A DNA stretch of 64,000 bases from Thermomonospora catenispora (GTDB lineage: Bacteria > Actinomycetota > Actinomycetes > Streptosporangiales > Streptosporangiaceae): positions 186,001-250,000 of the forward strand of contig NZ_RRYT01000002.1 in the NCBI RefSeq assembly GCF_006363815.1. The letters run 5' to 3'. The position numbers and the translations under genes were made by a program. Position 1 is the first letter of the stretch, and every line of letters starts with the position of its first letter. Shown piece by piece: positions 18,365 to 27,689 of the stretch. The notes below the pieces were generated by a model. The model was given only the letters and a program-made list of their open reading frames with translations, made no database searches and had not been told where the DNA came from.

Positions 18365-19353
18365 GCGAGATTCCGGAGTCGTTCCCGCGGGTGGAGCTGG
18401 GGCATTGGCCGACCCCGCTGGAGCGCTGCGATCGGCTGTCGGAGGAGCTCGGCGGACCGCGCATCTGGATCAAACGCGACGACTGCACCGGCCTGGCCGC
18501 CGGCGGCAACAAGACCCGCAAGCTGGAGTACCTGCTGGGGCGTGCGGTCGCCGAGGGGCATCGGACGGTGGTGACCTATGGCGCGGTGCAGTCCAATCAC
18601 GCCCGGCAGACCGCCGCCGCCTGCGCCCGGCTGGGGCTGCGCTGCGAGCTGTTGCTGACCCGGTCGGTGCCGCGCTCGGACGAGCTGTACGAGACCTCCG
18701 GGAACGTGCTGCTGGACGAGCTGCTCGGCGCGCGGGTGCGGATCGTCGACGACGCCGATCAGATCGCCCGGGCGCTGGAGGAGATCGGCCCCGCCTATCA
18801 GATCCCGCCCGGCGGCTCCGACGAGATCGGCGCGCTCGGCTATGTGCGCGCCGCCGCCGAGCTCGCGGAGCAGGCGGCGCGCCTCTCCGTGCGTTTCGAC
18901 CGCATCGTGGTGGCGGCCAGCACCGCCGGGACGGCCGCCGGATTGTGCGTCGGCGCGGCGCTGGCCGGGCTGGAGGCGCGGCTGGAGGCGATCGCCGTGT
19001 ACGAGCCCGCCGACCGTACCCGGGAGCGGATCGAGGAACTGGTCGCCGCCACCTCGCGGCTGCTGGGCGCGGATCCGCCCGCGGGCGGCCGCGAGGTGCA
19101 CGGCGACTGGCTGGGGCCGGGGTACGGGATCCCGACCGAGGAGATGGTCGAGGCAGTGCGGCTGCTGGCGCGGACCGAGGGGATCGTGCTGGACCCGGTC
19201 TACACGGGCAAGGCCGCCGCGGGTCTGCTCGGCCTGATCCGTTCCGGCCGCCTGTCGGGGGACGAGAACGTGCTGTTCTGGCACACCGGCGGTCTGCCGG
19301 GGCTGTTCGTCCACCCGGACGTGTTCACCGGGCGAGGCGTTCGGTCAGCGTGA
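18361..19353 (+). CDS. D-cysteine desulfhydrase / ACC deaminase family PLP enzyme
   Basis: The 330-residue protein starts at GTG 18361, overlapping the preceding stop by 4 bases. It is a fold-type II PLP enzyme: WIKRDDCTGLAAGGNKTRKLEYL contains the PLP lysine in GGNKTRK, followed by the Ser-Asn-His motif VQSNHARQTAA and the glycine-rich loop AASTAGTAAGL. This pattern is shared by 1-aminocyclopropane-1-carboxylate deaminases and D-cysteine desulfhydrases. The residues that tell them apart cannot be judged safely by eye; D-cysteine desulfhydrase is the commoner activity. Coupling to a surface propeller gene is odd. Confidence 0.85.
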   Translation: MSEIPESFPRVELGHWPTPLERCDRLSEELGGPRIWIKRDDCTGLAAGGNKTRKLEYLLGRAVAEGHRTVVTYGAVQSNHARQTAAACARLGLRCELLLTRSVPRSDELYETSGNVLLDELLGARVRIVDDADQIARALEEIGPAYQIPPGGSDEIGALGYVRAAAELAEQAARLSVRFDRIVVAASTAGTAAGLCVGAALAGLEARLEAIAVYEPADRTRERIEELVAATSRLLGADPPAGGREVHGDWLGPGYGIPTEEMVEAVRLLARTEGIVLDPVYTGKAAAGLLGLIRSGRLSGDENVLFWHTGGLPGLFVHPDVFTGRGVRSA

Positions 19354-19458
19354 CCGGAGGACGCCCCGGGCGAGGCTGAGCGCGGCGCGGAGGATCGTCA
19401 ACGCTCCGTCGGCGAAGGTGCAGCCGCAGTTGTCGGGGCAGCCGGGGGTGCCGATCAT
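19345..19458 (-). CDS. Possible 37-residue Cys-rich small protein
   Basis: A short frame on the minus strand has a good ribosome site (AGGAG, 7 bases before ATG at 19458). The product begins MIGTPGCPDNCGCTF, with three cysteines in seven residues (CxxxCxC), and ends in an amphipathic Leu/Ala/Arg helix. It overlaps the end of the PLP enzyme gene by 9 bases, tail to tail. A CxxxCxC cluster could bind metal or be modified. I do not recognise a family. Existence as a real gene rests on the ribosome site and the unusual composition. Confidence 0.45.
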   Translation of the reverse strand: MIGTPGCPDNCGCTFADGALTILRAALSLARGVLRSR

Positions 19459-19601
19459 GCTTGGACTCCTTCCGGTACCGGTTCCGGTGCATCTGGTAGG
19501 CACCGTAGGACCGGTTCGCCCGGGCGGCCATCCCCTCGCCGGGTACACGGCGCTGTCCGCGAGGTGAGCGGAGGGGGACGGTCTCCGCCTCGGCGGGGCG
19601 G

Positions 19602-21422
19602 TCAGCTCGGGCGCAGCCGGACCAGGGCGGGGTCGTGGTCGCTGACCCGCTCGGCGTATTCGGCGTTCATGTGGACGATCTCCACCTCGTGCGGGCGGCG
19701 GGCCAGCGCGGGGGTGACCAGGATGTGATCGGTGGCCTCGGCGTTCCCGTTCGTGATCGTGGTGTAGCGGCGGTCCTCGGGCAGCTCGGCCACCAGGTCG
19801 CGCAGCCCGGTCCCCCTGGTGAGGGTGCGCAGGGCGGGGGAGCGGTCGCCGGCGTTGAGGCCGCCGGCCACGATCACCCGGGCGTCCGGCTGGACGGCGC
19901 GCAGCGACGTGACGAAGCGGGCCACGACGCGGGCCTGCGCGGCGTGGGCGGACTCGCTGGGCCGGCGCGGCGGTCGGCGGCGCACGTAGTCGGCGTCGTC
20001 GGCGCCGCGCTCCGTCCAGTGGTTGCCCACGACCAGCAGCCGCCGCCCTCGCCAGAGGAACTCGCCCGCCAGCGGCTTGCGCACCGCCCGCCAGGCCGGA
20101 TCGGTCGGGGCGACCCGGCCGGGGCTGACCGACAGCCCCACCTCCCGGGGGCCGACCCGGATCGGCTCGACGGGCGTCGTGGCGGTGCCGCCGGGCCGGT
20201 CCACGAACGTCAACCCCCGGTCGGTGCGGAACAGGAACCCGATCCGGCCGTTGCCGCCGGGCTCGCCGCCGTCCGCCCCGTCCCGGGGGTCGATGGACCG
20301 CCAGTCGTAGGAGGGGCCGCCCGCCGCCGAGATCGCCGCCACCAGCTGGGCGACGGTCTGGTCGGCGGCCACCGTGCCGTCGTCCTCGGCGCCGCTGTTG
20401 TCCTGCAGCCCGGTCACCACCAGCAGGTCGGGCGCGGCCAGGCCGGTCACGATCTGGTGGGCGATCGCGGTGAACCGTTCCGCGGGATCGCCGGGGTCCA
20501 GGTCGCGCAGCGCATAGGTGGCCACCGCGACCTCGTCGGGCCGTTGCGGGGCGGCCCGGCCGGGCGGCCGGGACTCGTCGCTGACCGGCGGCACCGAGGT
20601 CACCAACAGCTTGTAGTCGCCGAAGCTGTAGTCCAGCACGCCCACCGTGCGGCCCGGCAGCCGGTCGCCGGCGTCCATGGCGGGCAACGGCAGCAGGGTG
20701 TCGTCGAGGATGACGCGTTCGGGGTTGTCGTCGCCGGGCCGGGCCAGGATGCCGCCGCGGTGGGTGCGCGGCCCCGCCCCCGCCCCGCCGGCGGGCAGCA
20801 CGGGGATCTCGCCGTAGTCGGAGCGGGGACCGGTGGCGACCGCGTCGTCCACGGCCACCCGCATGCCCTCCAGCGACTCGTAGAAGTCCAGCCCGTCGGC
20901 GTCGGGCCGGTATCTGCCGGAGGTCTCCACGTCGCCGCGCGCATCGTCGTCGATCACCCTGCCGGGCGCGCGGCGTCCCTTCGGCCCGAGCACGACGGGG
21001 TCGGGCAGCGGCACCCCGTGCCGGATCGTCGTCGTCGCGGTGGCCTCGATCTCGGTGCGCGACAGGTTGGGCGAGTCGGGCCCGCCGGGGCGGAACTCGC
21101 CCACCACCCCGCTCACCCGCACCTCGTCGCCCACCGTGACGGTGGGCCGGGTGCGGGTGAACACGTAGATCCCCTCGGAGGTGGCCGGATCGCGGTCGGG
21201 CCGGGTGCTCTGCATCCAGAAGCCGTTCTCGGTGGTCGCGGTCACCACGCCGGGGACTCCCCGCACCCGTTCGCCCAACAGCGGGGAGACGTGCGCCCTC
21301 CCCTGGATGTCGTGCACCTGTCGGACGGGCGCGGCGTCCGCCGCCGGAACGCCCGCCGCGCCCACGGCGCAGCACGTCGCGACGGCCAGCGGCACGCCGG
21401 TGAGAGCACGCAGGAACGTCAC
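19602..21422 (-). CDS. Secreted endonuclease/exonuclease/phosphatase-family protein (ExeM/NucH-like)
   Basis: The 606-residue protein has a Sec signal peptide (LTGVPLAVATCCAVGAAGVPAADA). An OB-fold-like N-terminal region (HDIQGRAHVSPLLGERV, GFWMQST, VTVGDEVRVSGVVGEF) is the layout of extracellular nucleases such as ExeM/YhcR. The C-terminal EEP domain has GNHWTERGADD, TDHILVT and the terminal VSDHDPALV. Two key positions are changed: the usual GDxN reads GGLNAG and the metal-binding QE reads LQDN. It may therefore have reduced or altered activity. Substrate would be extracellular nucleic acid or phosphoester. Confidence 0.8.
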   Translation of the reverse strand: MTFLRALTGVPLAVATCCAVGAAGVPAADAAPVRQVHDIQGRAHVSPLLGERVRGVPGVVTATTENGFWMQSTRPDRDPATSEGIYVFTRTRPTVTVGDEVRVSGVVGEFRPGGPDSPNLSRTEIEATATTTIRHGVPLPDPVVLGPKGRRAPGRVIDDDARGDVETSGRYRPDADGLDFYESLEGMRVAVDDAVATGPRSDYGEIPVLPAGGAGAGPRTHRGGILARPGDDNPERVILDDTLLPLPAMDAGDRLPGRTVGVLDYSFGDYKLLVTSVPPVSDESRPPGRAAPQRPDEVAVATYALRDLDPGDPAERFTAIAHQIVTGLAAPDLLVVTGLQDNSGAEDDGTVAADQTVAQLVAAISAAGGPSYDWRSIDPRDGADGGEPGGNGRIGFLFRTDRGLTFVDRPGGTATTPVEPIRVGPREVGLSVSPGRVAPTDPAWRAVRKPLAGEFLWRGRRLLVVGNHWTERGADDADYVRRRPPRRPSESAHAAQARVVARFVTSLRAVQPDARVIVAGGLNAGDRSPALRTLTRGTGLRDLVAELPEDRRYTTITNGNAEATDHILVTPALARRPHEVEIVHMNAEYAERVSDHDPALVRLRPS

Positions 21423-21573
21423 CGAATGACCTCAGCCCACGTCGTCGAATCCCGACTTCCCACGGAGAATGGTGACATGAGGTTGTATGGAGGCGGTACC
21501 GATCTTCTGATCCGCCTCCTCCGGGCCCGCCGTCGGCGCCCGGGACCGGCTTCCCGGCGGGCCCCGCCGAGGC

Positions 21574-22662
21574 TCAGTCGAACACGACCACCTGACGGAT
21601 CGCCTCGCCGCGTTCCAGCGCGGCGAGGGCGTCGTTGAGCTCCTCGAAGGCGATCCGCCGGGTGATCAGCCGCTCGATCTCCAGCCGGCCGGCCCGCCAC
21701 AGGTTCACCATGCGCGGGACGTCCCGCACCAGGTCGCACTCGCCGTACAGCGAGCCCTTGACCGTCTTGCCCTCGAAGACCAGCTGGAACGGGTTGAGCG
21801 TGACCTGCTCGGACTTCGCGGCCACGCCCACCACGATCACTTCGCCGCCGCGCCCGGCCAGGCCGTAGGCGGTCTCGATCGCCGACGCCCGGCCCACCGC
21901 CTCGAAGACGTGGTCGAAGCCGCGGGGGGCCAGCTCCGCCGTGACCTCCGCCAGGTCCTCCGGCGCGGCGGCGTGGGTGGCGCCGAACTCCAGGGCGGTC
22001 CGGTGCTTGGCGGTGTTGGGGTCGACGGCCAGGATGGTCGAGGCCCCGGCGATCTTGGCGCCCTGGATCACCGACAGCCCCACGCCTCCGGCGCCCACCA
22101 CCGCGACCGTGCCGCCGGGCCGCAGCGCGGAGGTGTTGAACACCGCGCCGAGCCCGGTGGGGAGTCCGCAGCCGAGCAGCGCCGCGTACTCGAACGGCAC
22201 GTCCTCGTCGATCTTGATGACCCCCGGCCGGGGCACGGTGATCTCCTCGGCGAAGGTGCCGCATCCGGCCATGGCGTAGACGGAGGGATCGCCGTCCCCC
22301 TGCCGGAACTTCGGGTCGCGGAACGCCCGCCCCACGAACACCGTGCACAGGTACGGCCGGCCGCTGTCGCAGTGGCGGCACGTCCCGCAGCCGGGCGTCC
22401 AATTGATCACCACGTGGTCGCCCGGCCGCACCCCGGTCACCCGGTCGCCCACCGCGACGACCTCGCCGGCCCCTTCATGGCCCAGCACCGCCGGCAGCGT
22501 GGCGGGCATCACCCCGGTCATCACCGACAGATCCGAGTGGCACACGCCGGTGGCGCGGATCCGCACTCGCACCTCGTCCGGTCCGGGGTCGATCGGCGTG
22601 ATGTCGTCCCGCAGGTCGAGGGTCTTGTCGCCGACCGCGCGCAGTACCGCAGCACGGGCCAT
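21574..22662 (-). CDS. Zinc-dependent alcohol dehydrogenase (MDR family), first paralogue
   Basis: The 362-residue protein starts at ATG 22662 behind GGAGGACC; the frame is open further but that is upstream noise. Catalytic zinc ligands lie in GVCHSDLS and LGHEGAGEV; the structural zinc lobe is CGTCRHCDSGRPYLC; the NAD fold is VGAGGVGLSV. The C-terminus ([16 protein letters not shown] ... RQVVVFD) is nearly the same as in the ADH at 31648, so they are paralogues. It lies downstream of a ferredoxin gene and a KstR-like operator, so oxidation of a steroid or lipid alcohol such as the C26 alcohol is plausible. Confidence 0.9.
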   Translation of the reverse strand: MARAAVLRAVGDKTLDLRDDITPIDPGPDEVRVRIRATGVCHSDLSVMTGVMPATLPAVLGHEGAGEVVAVGDRVTGVRPGDHVVINWTPGCGTCRHCDSGRPYLCTVFVGRAFRDPKFRQGDGDPSVYAMAGCGTFAEEITVPRPGVIKIDEDVPFEYAALLGCGLPTGLGAVFNTSALRPGGTVAVVGAGGVGLSVIQGAKIAGASTILAVDPNTAKHRTALEFGATHAAAPEDLAEVTAELAPRGFDHVFEAVGRASAIETAYGLAGRGGEVIVVGVAAKSEQVTLNPFQLVFEGKTVKGSLYGECDLVRDVPRMVNLWRAGRLEIERLITRRIAFEELNDALAALERGEAIRQVVVFD

Positions 22663-22721
22663 GGAGGGTCCTCCGCTCGACGGGGCGTCGGGGCGCCCGG
22701 GAAGGGATGGGGTAGGGAAGG

Positions 22722-22913
22722 TTACTCCTCCAACGTGAGCGCGGCCTTGGGGCAGGACCGCACCGCGTGCCGCACCCGGTCCACCTGGTCGGCGGAGGGA
22801 ACCGGTTGCAGGATGTGCAGCCGGTCCTCGTCGTCCAGGTCGAACACCTCGGGGGCCAGCCCGACGCAGACTCCGTTGGCCTCGCAGGCCAGGGGATCGA
22901 CCTTCACTCGCAT
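22722..22913 (-). CDS. 3Fe-4S-type ferredoxin, likely P450 partner
   Basis: The 63-residue protein starts at ATG 22913 behind GAGGAG. It has CEANGVC and a distal CP (SCPKAA), three cluster cysteines spaced as in the short mycobacterial and Streptomyces ferredoxins that feed electrons to P450s; the fourth ligand position is not Cys. The acidic surface (EVFDLDDEDRL) fits P450 docking. It is the first gene of an operon with the ADH at 21574 and sits 120 bases downstream of a KstR-like palindrome. The P450 at 27690 is the most likely partner. Confidence 0.88.
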   Translation of the reverse strand: MRVKVDPLACEANGVCVGLAPEVFDLDDEDRLHILQPVPSADQVDRVRHAVRSCPKAALTLEE

Positions 22914-22980
22914 GACGCTGCTCCTCGATCTGGTTTCCGGTGGGCCGCCGGGGAACCGGAACGTCTGTGCCGCCACCATA

Positions 22981-22995
22981 CCGAATGACGTTCGG
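22981..22995. promoter_or_regulatory. Small palindrome upstream of the ferredoxin gene
   Basis: CCGAA and TTCGG flank TGACG at 22981-22995, 68 bases upstream of the ferredoxin ATG. A second operator is possible, but 5-bp arms can occur by chance. Confidence 0.2.
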
Positions 22996-23031
22996 CGTCC
23001 TGGCGGGACCCGTTCTCGTCCGACGAGTCAA

Positions 23032-23049
23032 AATAGAACACGTTCTATT
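23032..23049. promoter_or_regulatory. KstR-type operator upstream of ferredoxin-ADH operon
   Basis: AATAGAACACGTTCTATT is an 18-base palindrome (8-bp arms, 2-base centre). Its core TAGAACACGTTCTA (23034-23047) matches the mycobacterial KstR consensus TnnAACnnGTTnnA at every fixed position. It lies in the 329-base gap between the ferredoxin gene and the divergent methyltransferase gene and may control both. AT-rich symmetry of this length is striking in this GC-rich DNA. Confidence 0.75.
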
Positions 23050-23083
23050 CGCAGGGTCAAAGGGGCGCGCGTCGCGAATGTGA

Positions 23084-23923
<840 letters not shown>

Positions 23924-23959
23924 TCCTCGGCGGGCCGGGCGCCCGGCGCCCGGCCCCCC

Positions 23960-25105
23960 TCACATGCGCGTGCGGACGGGGTTGGCCGTGCGGGTCGGAG
24001 CGGCCGGGACGCACCCGCAGGCGGTCGGGTCGGCGGGCTCGCTGGGGCCGAGGGGACGGCCGCCGATCTCCTTGAAGAGCGTCGAGCCCGGGGAGCGTCC
24101 GCAGAGGGCGTCGGCGGCGAGGATGACGGCGGCGGCGGTGTAGGTGGAGCGGTCCGCGGGGAAGTGCCGCCGGTTCTCGAACTGCCAGCCGGTCCAGTAC
24201 GAGCCGTCCTCGTGCCGCAGGTGCTGGATGGTGGCGAACAGCTCCAGGGCGCGGTCCCGGTCTCCGATGGCCTCCAGGGCCAGCACCAGCTCACAGCTCT
24301 CGGCGGTGGTCACCCAGGGCTGGTCGCTGACGCAGCGGCAGCCCAGCCCCTCCACCACGAAGGCGTCCCAGCCCGCCGCCAGCCGGCGATCGGCGTCCGC
24401 GCCGCGCACCGGCCCGGCCAGTACCGGGTAGTACCAGTCCATCGCCCAGCGGCTCTTGTCGGCGAACGCCTCCGGATGCCGGGCCACCACATGGCCGAGC
24501 TGGTCGGCGGCCAGCTCCCAGTCCGGCTGGGGGTCGTCCAGGCGCTCGGCCAGCGCCACCGCGCAGCGCAGCGACTGGTAGATCGACGAGCAGCCGGTCA
24601 GCAGGGCCTGATCGGCGGCGGTGCCGTCGGGGTGACGGATCCACCGGATCTCGCCGCGGGCGGTCTGCAGGCCCAGGGCGAACTCCACGGCCCGGCGGAC
24701 GGTCGGCCACATCCGCCGGGCGAAGTCCTCGTCCCCGGTCATCAGCAGCTCGTGCCACACCCCGACCGCCACATAGGCGGCGTGGTTGGACTCGCCGCCC
24801 GGTTCGGTGACCTCGCCCAGCACCCATTTGGCCGGCCACGACCCGTCCGGCCGCTGCACCGAGGCCAGCCACTCGTACGCCCGGCGCGCCGGCTCGCGCA
24901 GCCCGGCGGTGGTGAGCGCCATGGCGGCCTCGACGTGGTTCCAGGCGTCCACATGACCGGCCACGTCCCCGATGGGGGCGAACCACGGGATGGCCCCGGA
25001 CGGCTCCTGCTGGGCGACGATGCTGCGGGCGGTGGCCACCATGTCCTCGGCGGTCACCACCCCCGGTACCGAAGGGGGTTCGTGCACCGGGGGCTCAGAC
25101 CGCAT
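23960..25105 (-). CDS. Alpha/alpha-toroid protein (prenyltransferase/squalene-cyclase-like fold)
   Basis: The 381-residue protein has repeated helix pairs with aromatic-glycine turns such as QRPDGSWPAKW and HEDGSYWTGW, which recall QW motifs of the terpenoid cyclase/prenyltransferase superfamily; the (alpha/alpha)6 fold is also used by glycoside hydrolases. The class II cyclase DxDD acid is not visible, so terpene cyclisation is unlikely. It overlaps the methyltransferase gene at 25095 by 11 bases and is the last gene of a three-gene operon with a GT4 glycosyltransferase. Role unknown; glycan or polyprenyl-glycoside processing are options. Confidence 0.65.
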   Translation of the reverse strand: MRSEPPVHEPPSVPGVVTAEDMVATARSIVAQQEPSGAIPWFAPIGDVAGHVDAWNHVEAAMALTTAGLREPARRAYEWLASVQRPDGSWPAKWVLGEVTEPGGESNHAAYVAVGVWHELLMTGDEDFARRMWPTVRRAVEFALGLQTARGEIRWIRHPDGTAADQALLTGCSSIYQSLRCAVALAERLDDPQPDWELAADQLGHVVARHPEAFADKSRWAMDWYYPVLAGPVRGADADRRLAAGWDAFVVEGLGCRCVSDQPWVTTAESCELVLALEAIGDRDRALELFATIQHLRHEDGSYWTGWQFENRRHFPADRSTYTAAAVILAADALCGRSPGSTLFKEIGGRPLGPSEPADPTACGCVPAAPTRTANPVRTRM

Positions 25106-25850
25106 CCGCCTTCTCCTCGCCGACGAGGTCCTCGGGGCGGCCGGGCGTGGACGGCTTGGTGAGGTAGACCACCACGCTCTTGCCCAGCACCGGGTTGAGC
25201 ACCGCCTCGGCCAGCCGCGTCGGCAGCGGGCGCTTGACGATGTCCCACACCAGCAGCCGGTGGTAGGCCTTGACCAGCGGGTTGTCGTCGTCGTTCACCC
25301 CGACCGCGCACTTGATCCACCAGTAGGGGGTGTGCAGCCCGTGCGCGTGGTGGTGGCCGTCGACCCGGAATCCCAGCGACTTGAGCTTGGCCTCCAGCTC
25401 GGCCCGGGTGTAGATCCGCACGTGCCCGCCGGGAGCGGTGTGGTACTCCTCCGACAGCGCCCAGCAGACCCGCTCCGGCAGCCAGCTCGGCACCGTGACG
25501 GCCAGCCGCCCCCCGGGCTTGAGCACCCGCAGCAGCTCCCGCATCGCGCTCATGTCGTCGGGGATGTGCTCCAGCACCTCAGAGGCGATGATCTTGTCGA
25601 AGCTGTCGTCGGGGAACGGCAGGTCCCGGGCGTCCCCCTGGACGGTGCGGGCGGTGGCCCCCTCGGGGACCTCGCCCTCCAGCCGCATCGCGCCGAACAT
25701 CTTCTCCACGCCGTCCAGCTCGCTCTGGTCGATGTCGAGCGCGACGACGTGCGCTCCCCGCCGGTACAGCTCGAAGGCGTGCCGTCCGGCGCCGCAGCCC
25801 ATGTCCAGCACGTGCTCCCCCGGAACGATGGGGAACCGCCGGAAATCCAC
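25095..25850 (-). CDS. Class I SAM-dependent methyltransferase
   Basis: This 251-residue protein has motif I VLDMGCGAGRHAFEL, VVALDIDQSELDGVEKMF, GDARDLPFPDDSFDKIIASEVLEHI and LRVLKPGGRLAVTVPSW, the classic UbiE/BioC-like (Methyltransf_11) order. It overlaps the toroid-protein gene by 11 bases at its 3' end and follows the GT4 gene by 23 bases. Methylation of a sugar, quinone or lipid carrier made by the same operon is a reasonable inference; the sequence does not tell the acceptor. Confidence 0.88.
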   Translation of the reverse strand: MDFRRFPIVPGEHVLDMGCGAGRHAFELYRRGAHVVALDIDQSELDGVEKMFGAMRLEGEVPEGATARTVQGDARDLPFPDDSFDKIIASEVLEHIPDDMSAMRELLRVLKPGGRLAVTVPSWLPERVCWALSEEYHTAPGGHVRIYTRAELEAKLKSLGFRVDGHHHAHGLHTPYWWIKCAVGVNDDDNPLVKAYHRLLVWDIVKRPLPTRLAEAVLNPVLGKSVVVYLTKPSTPGRPEDLVGEEKADAV

Positions 25851-25873
25851 GGTCAGCAGGGTGGTGCTCCTTC

Positions 25874-27211
25874 CTAGCGGGACGCTCGTGCGGCCCGGTG
25901 ACGAACGGCCTTGGGCGAGCGGAGGTCCGCGCCTGCCCGGGCCGCCCCCGCGGCCAGCCGCAGGTAGTTCTGCCGGGCGATGGCCGCCCGGTAGTGCTCG
26001 ACGGTCGCCCGCGCCACCGCGGGCCAGGCGTATCGCTCGGTGACCCGGGCCAGCCCCGCCTCGCTGAACCGGGCGCGCTCCTCGGGGGAGTCGTGCAGCC
26101 GGCGCAGGGCGGCGGACAGCTCCTCGACGTCGCCCGGCTCGACCAGCACGGCCGCGTCGCCGACCACCTCCGGCAGGGCGCCGGCCCGGCTGGCGATCAG
26201 GGGGGTGCCGGAGGCCATGTGCTCCACGGCCGGCAGCGAGAAGCCCTCATAGCGGGAGGGGACGACGGCGATCTCGGCGGAGGCCAGCAGCTCGCCCAGC
26301 TCCTCGTCGGAGATCCCGGACACGAAGCGCACCCTCTCGCCCAGCGCCAGCTCCCGCACCAGCCGTTCGGTCGGGCCGTCCTTTTGCAGCTTGCTCACCA
26401 CGACCAGGTGCACGTCGCGTTCGGTGGCCAGCTTGGCGACCGCGCGCAGCAGCACGTCCACGCCCTTGAGCGGAGAGTCGGCGCTGGCCGTCGCCACGAT
26501 CCGGCCCGGGACGCGGTCGCCGCGCGGATGGAAGATCCGGGTGTCGACGCCCAGCGGCAGGATCTCGATGTCGCGCGGGTCGACCTTGAAGTCCTTGACG
26601 ATGTCGATCTTGGAGGACTCCGAGACGGTGAGGATGGTCCCCACCCGCCGCGCCACCTGCGCCTGCATGTTCACGAACCCGTACCAGCGGCGCTTGCCCA
26701 GCCGCTGCAGCCACCCCCGGGCGGCCTGCAGCTCGATCCTGCGGTCCACGCTGATGGGGTGGTGGATGCTGGTCACCAGCGGCAGCCCCAGCCGGGGGAT
26801 GCCCAGGTTGCCCAGCCCCAGCACCTGGTTGTCGTGCACCACGTCGAAGTCGCGGCGGCGGCGCCGCAGCTCGCGCAGCGCCCGCAGGCTGAAGGTCAGC
26901 GGCTCGGGGAATCCGCCCGTGCGCATGTGGGCGAACTCCAGCACGTCGATCCAGTCCCGGTACTCGTGCAGCGCGGGGGTCCGGAACGGGTCCGGCTCGC
27001 GATACAGGTCCAGGCTGGGGACCTTGGTCAGGACGATCTCGTCGGAGTCGAGCTCCGGGTAGGGCTGACCGGAGAAGATCTCCACCCGGTGCCCGAGGGC
27101 GGCCAGCTCCCGGCTCAGGTGCCGCAGGTATACGCCTTGGCCGCCGCAGTGCGGCTTGCTCCGGTACGAGAGCAGGGCCACGCGCAAAGGCTCATCCACA
27201 TCCCCGCTCAC
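25874..27211 (-). CDS. Glycosyltransferase family 4 protein
   Basis: The 445-residue protein uses GTG 27211, with AGGGG upstream; an ATG at 27286 adds 25 poorly conserved-looking residues. The N-terminal domain has VALLSYRSKPHCGGQGVYL, the acceptor-side glycine loop. The C-terminal GT-B domain has ASADSPLKGVDVLL, VVPSRYEGFSLPAVEHMASG (the E-x7-E motif of retaining GT4 enzymes) and a C-terminal helix. It is the first gene of an operon with a methyltransferase and a toroid-fold protein. It likely transfers a sugar from a nucleotide donor to an intracellular acceptor. Confidence 0.88.
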   Translation of the reverse strand: MSGDVDEPLRVALLSYRSKPHCGGQGVYLRHLSRELAALGHRVEIFSGQPYPELDSDEIVLTKVPSLDLYREPDPFRTPALHEYRDWIDVLEFAHMRTGGFPEPLTFSLRALRELRRRRRDFDVVHDNQVLGLGNLGIPRLGLPLVTSIHHPISVDRRIELQAARGWLQRLGKRRWYGFVNMQAQVARRVGTILTVSESSKIDIVKDFKVDPRDIEILPLGVDTRIFHPRGDRVPGRIVATASADSPLKGVDVLLRAVAKLATERDVHLVVVSKLQKDGPTERLVRELALGERVRFVSGISDEELGELLASAEIAVVPSRYEGFSLPAVEHMASGTPLIASRAGALPEVVGDAAVLVEPGDVEELSAALRRLHDSPEERARFSEAGLARVTERYAWPAVARATVEHYRAAIARQNYLRLAAGAARAGADLRSPKAVRHRAARASR

Positions 27212-27689
27212 GCACCACCCCTGTTCTCTCCTGCCCCGTCTGGGGCCGCAAGGCGCCTGATCAGGGCCGGATCCCCTGATCGGCATCTCCTTGACGCCGT
27301 TGCCGAACGAACTACGACCTTAGCCGTCGAAGGTTACCGGTGAGTTCTATGTTAGGCATGGTGTCCAAAAGTGTCTGCATCAGGGCGCACGGCCCCAAGC
27401 CGGATGAGGCGGACGTCCGGGATGCCGCGCCCGTCGGCCGCCCGGCGCGGTCTCCCGCGAGGCCCGGCGGGACGAGGTCGGACGAGGTCACCGGCGCGAT
27501 CCAGCGTACGGGCTCCCGGGAGCGGCCCGGACCGGCGGACGGACGCGCCTCCCCCTCCCCGGGGCGTCCCGCCGGGTCCGGCGTCCGCGCGGACGCGTCG
27601 CGGCCGTCCCGACGGCCGGCCCGGCGGAGCGCCGCGGGGAGCCGCCGGGTCGTTCCCTCTCCCGTCCTCCTCCCCCGAGCGGGGGCGGC
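27212..27689. other. 478-base gap between GT4 and P450 genes
   Basis: No gene is convincing: the frames give Arg/Pro/Gly-rich products without a ribosome site. The part near 27300-27360 (AACTACGACCTTAGCC, GTTCTATGTTAGG) is AT-richer and is probably the promoter of the GT4 operon. The rest is GC-rich spacer with the direct repeat GGACGAGGTC at 27469-27488. Confidence 0.5.

Noticed and set aside
18361-19353. Calling this gene egtE to complete the ergothioneine pathway
   Set aside because: The enzyme has the fold-type II lysine motif GGNKTRK and SNH of D-cysteine desulfhydrases, not the fold-type I pattern of EgtE, and lies 30 kb from egtABCD.
19325-19531. A 68-codon minus-strand frame overlapping the small Cys-rich peptide
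   Set aside because: The ribosome site AGGAG fits the 37-residue frame. The 68-codon product is Arg/His/Pro-rich and looks like a frame shadow.
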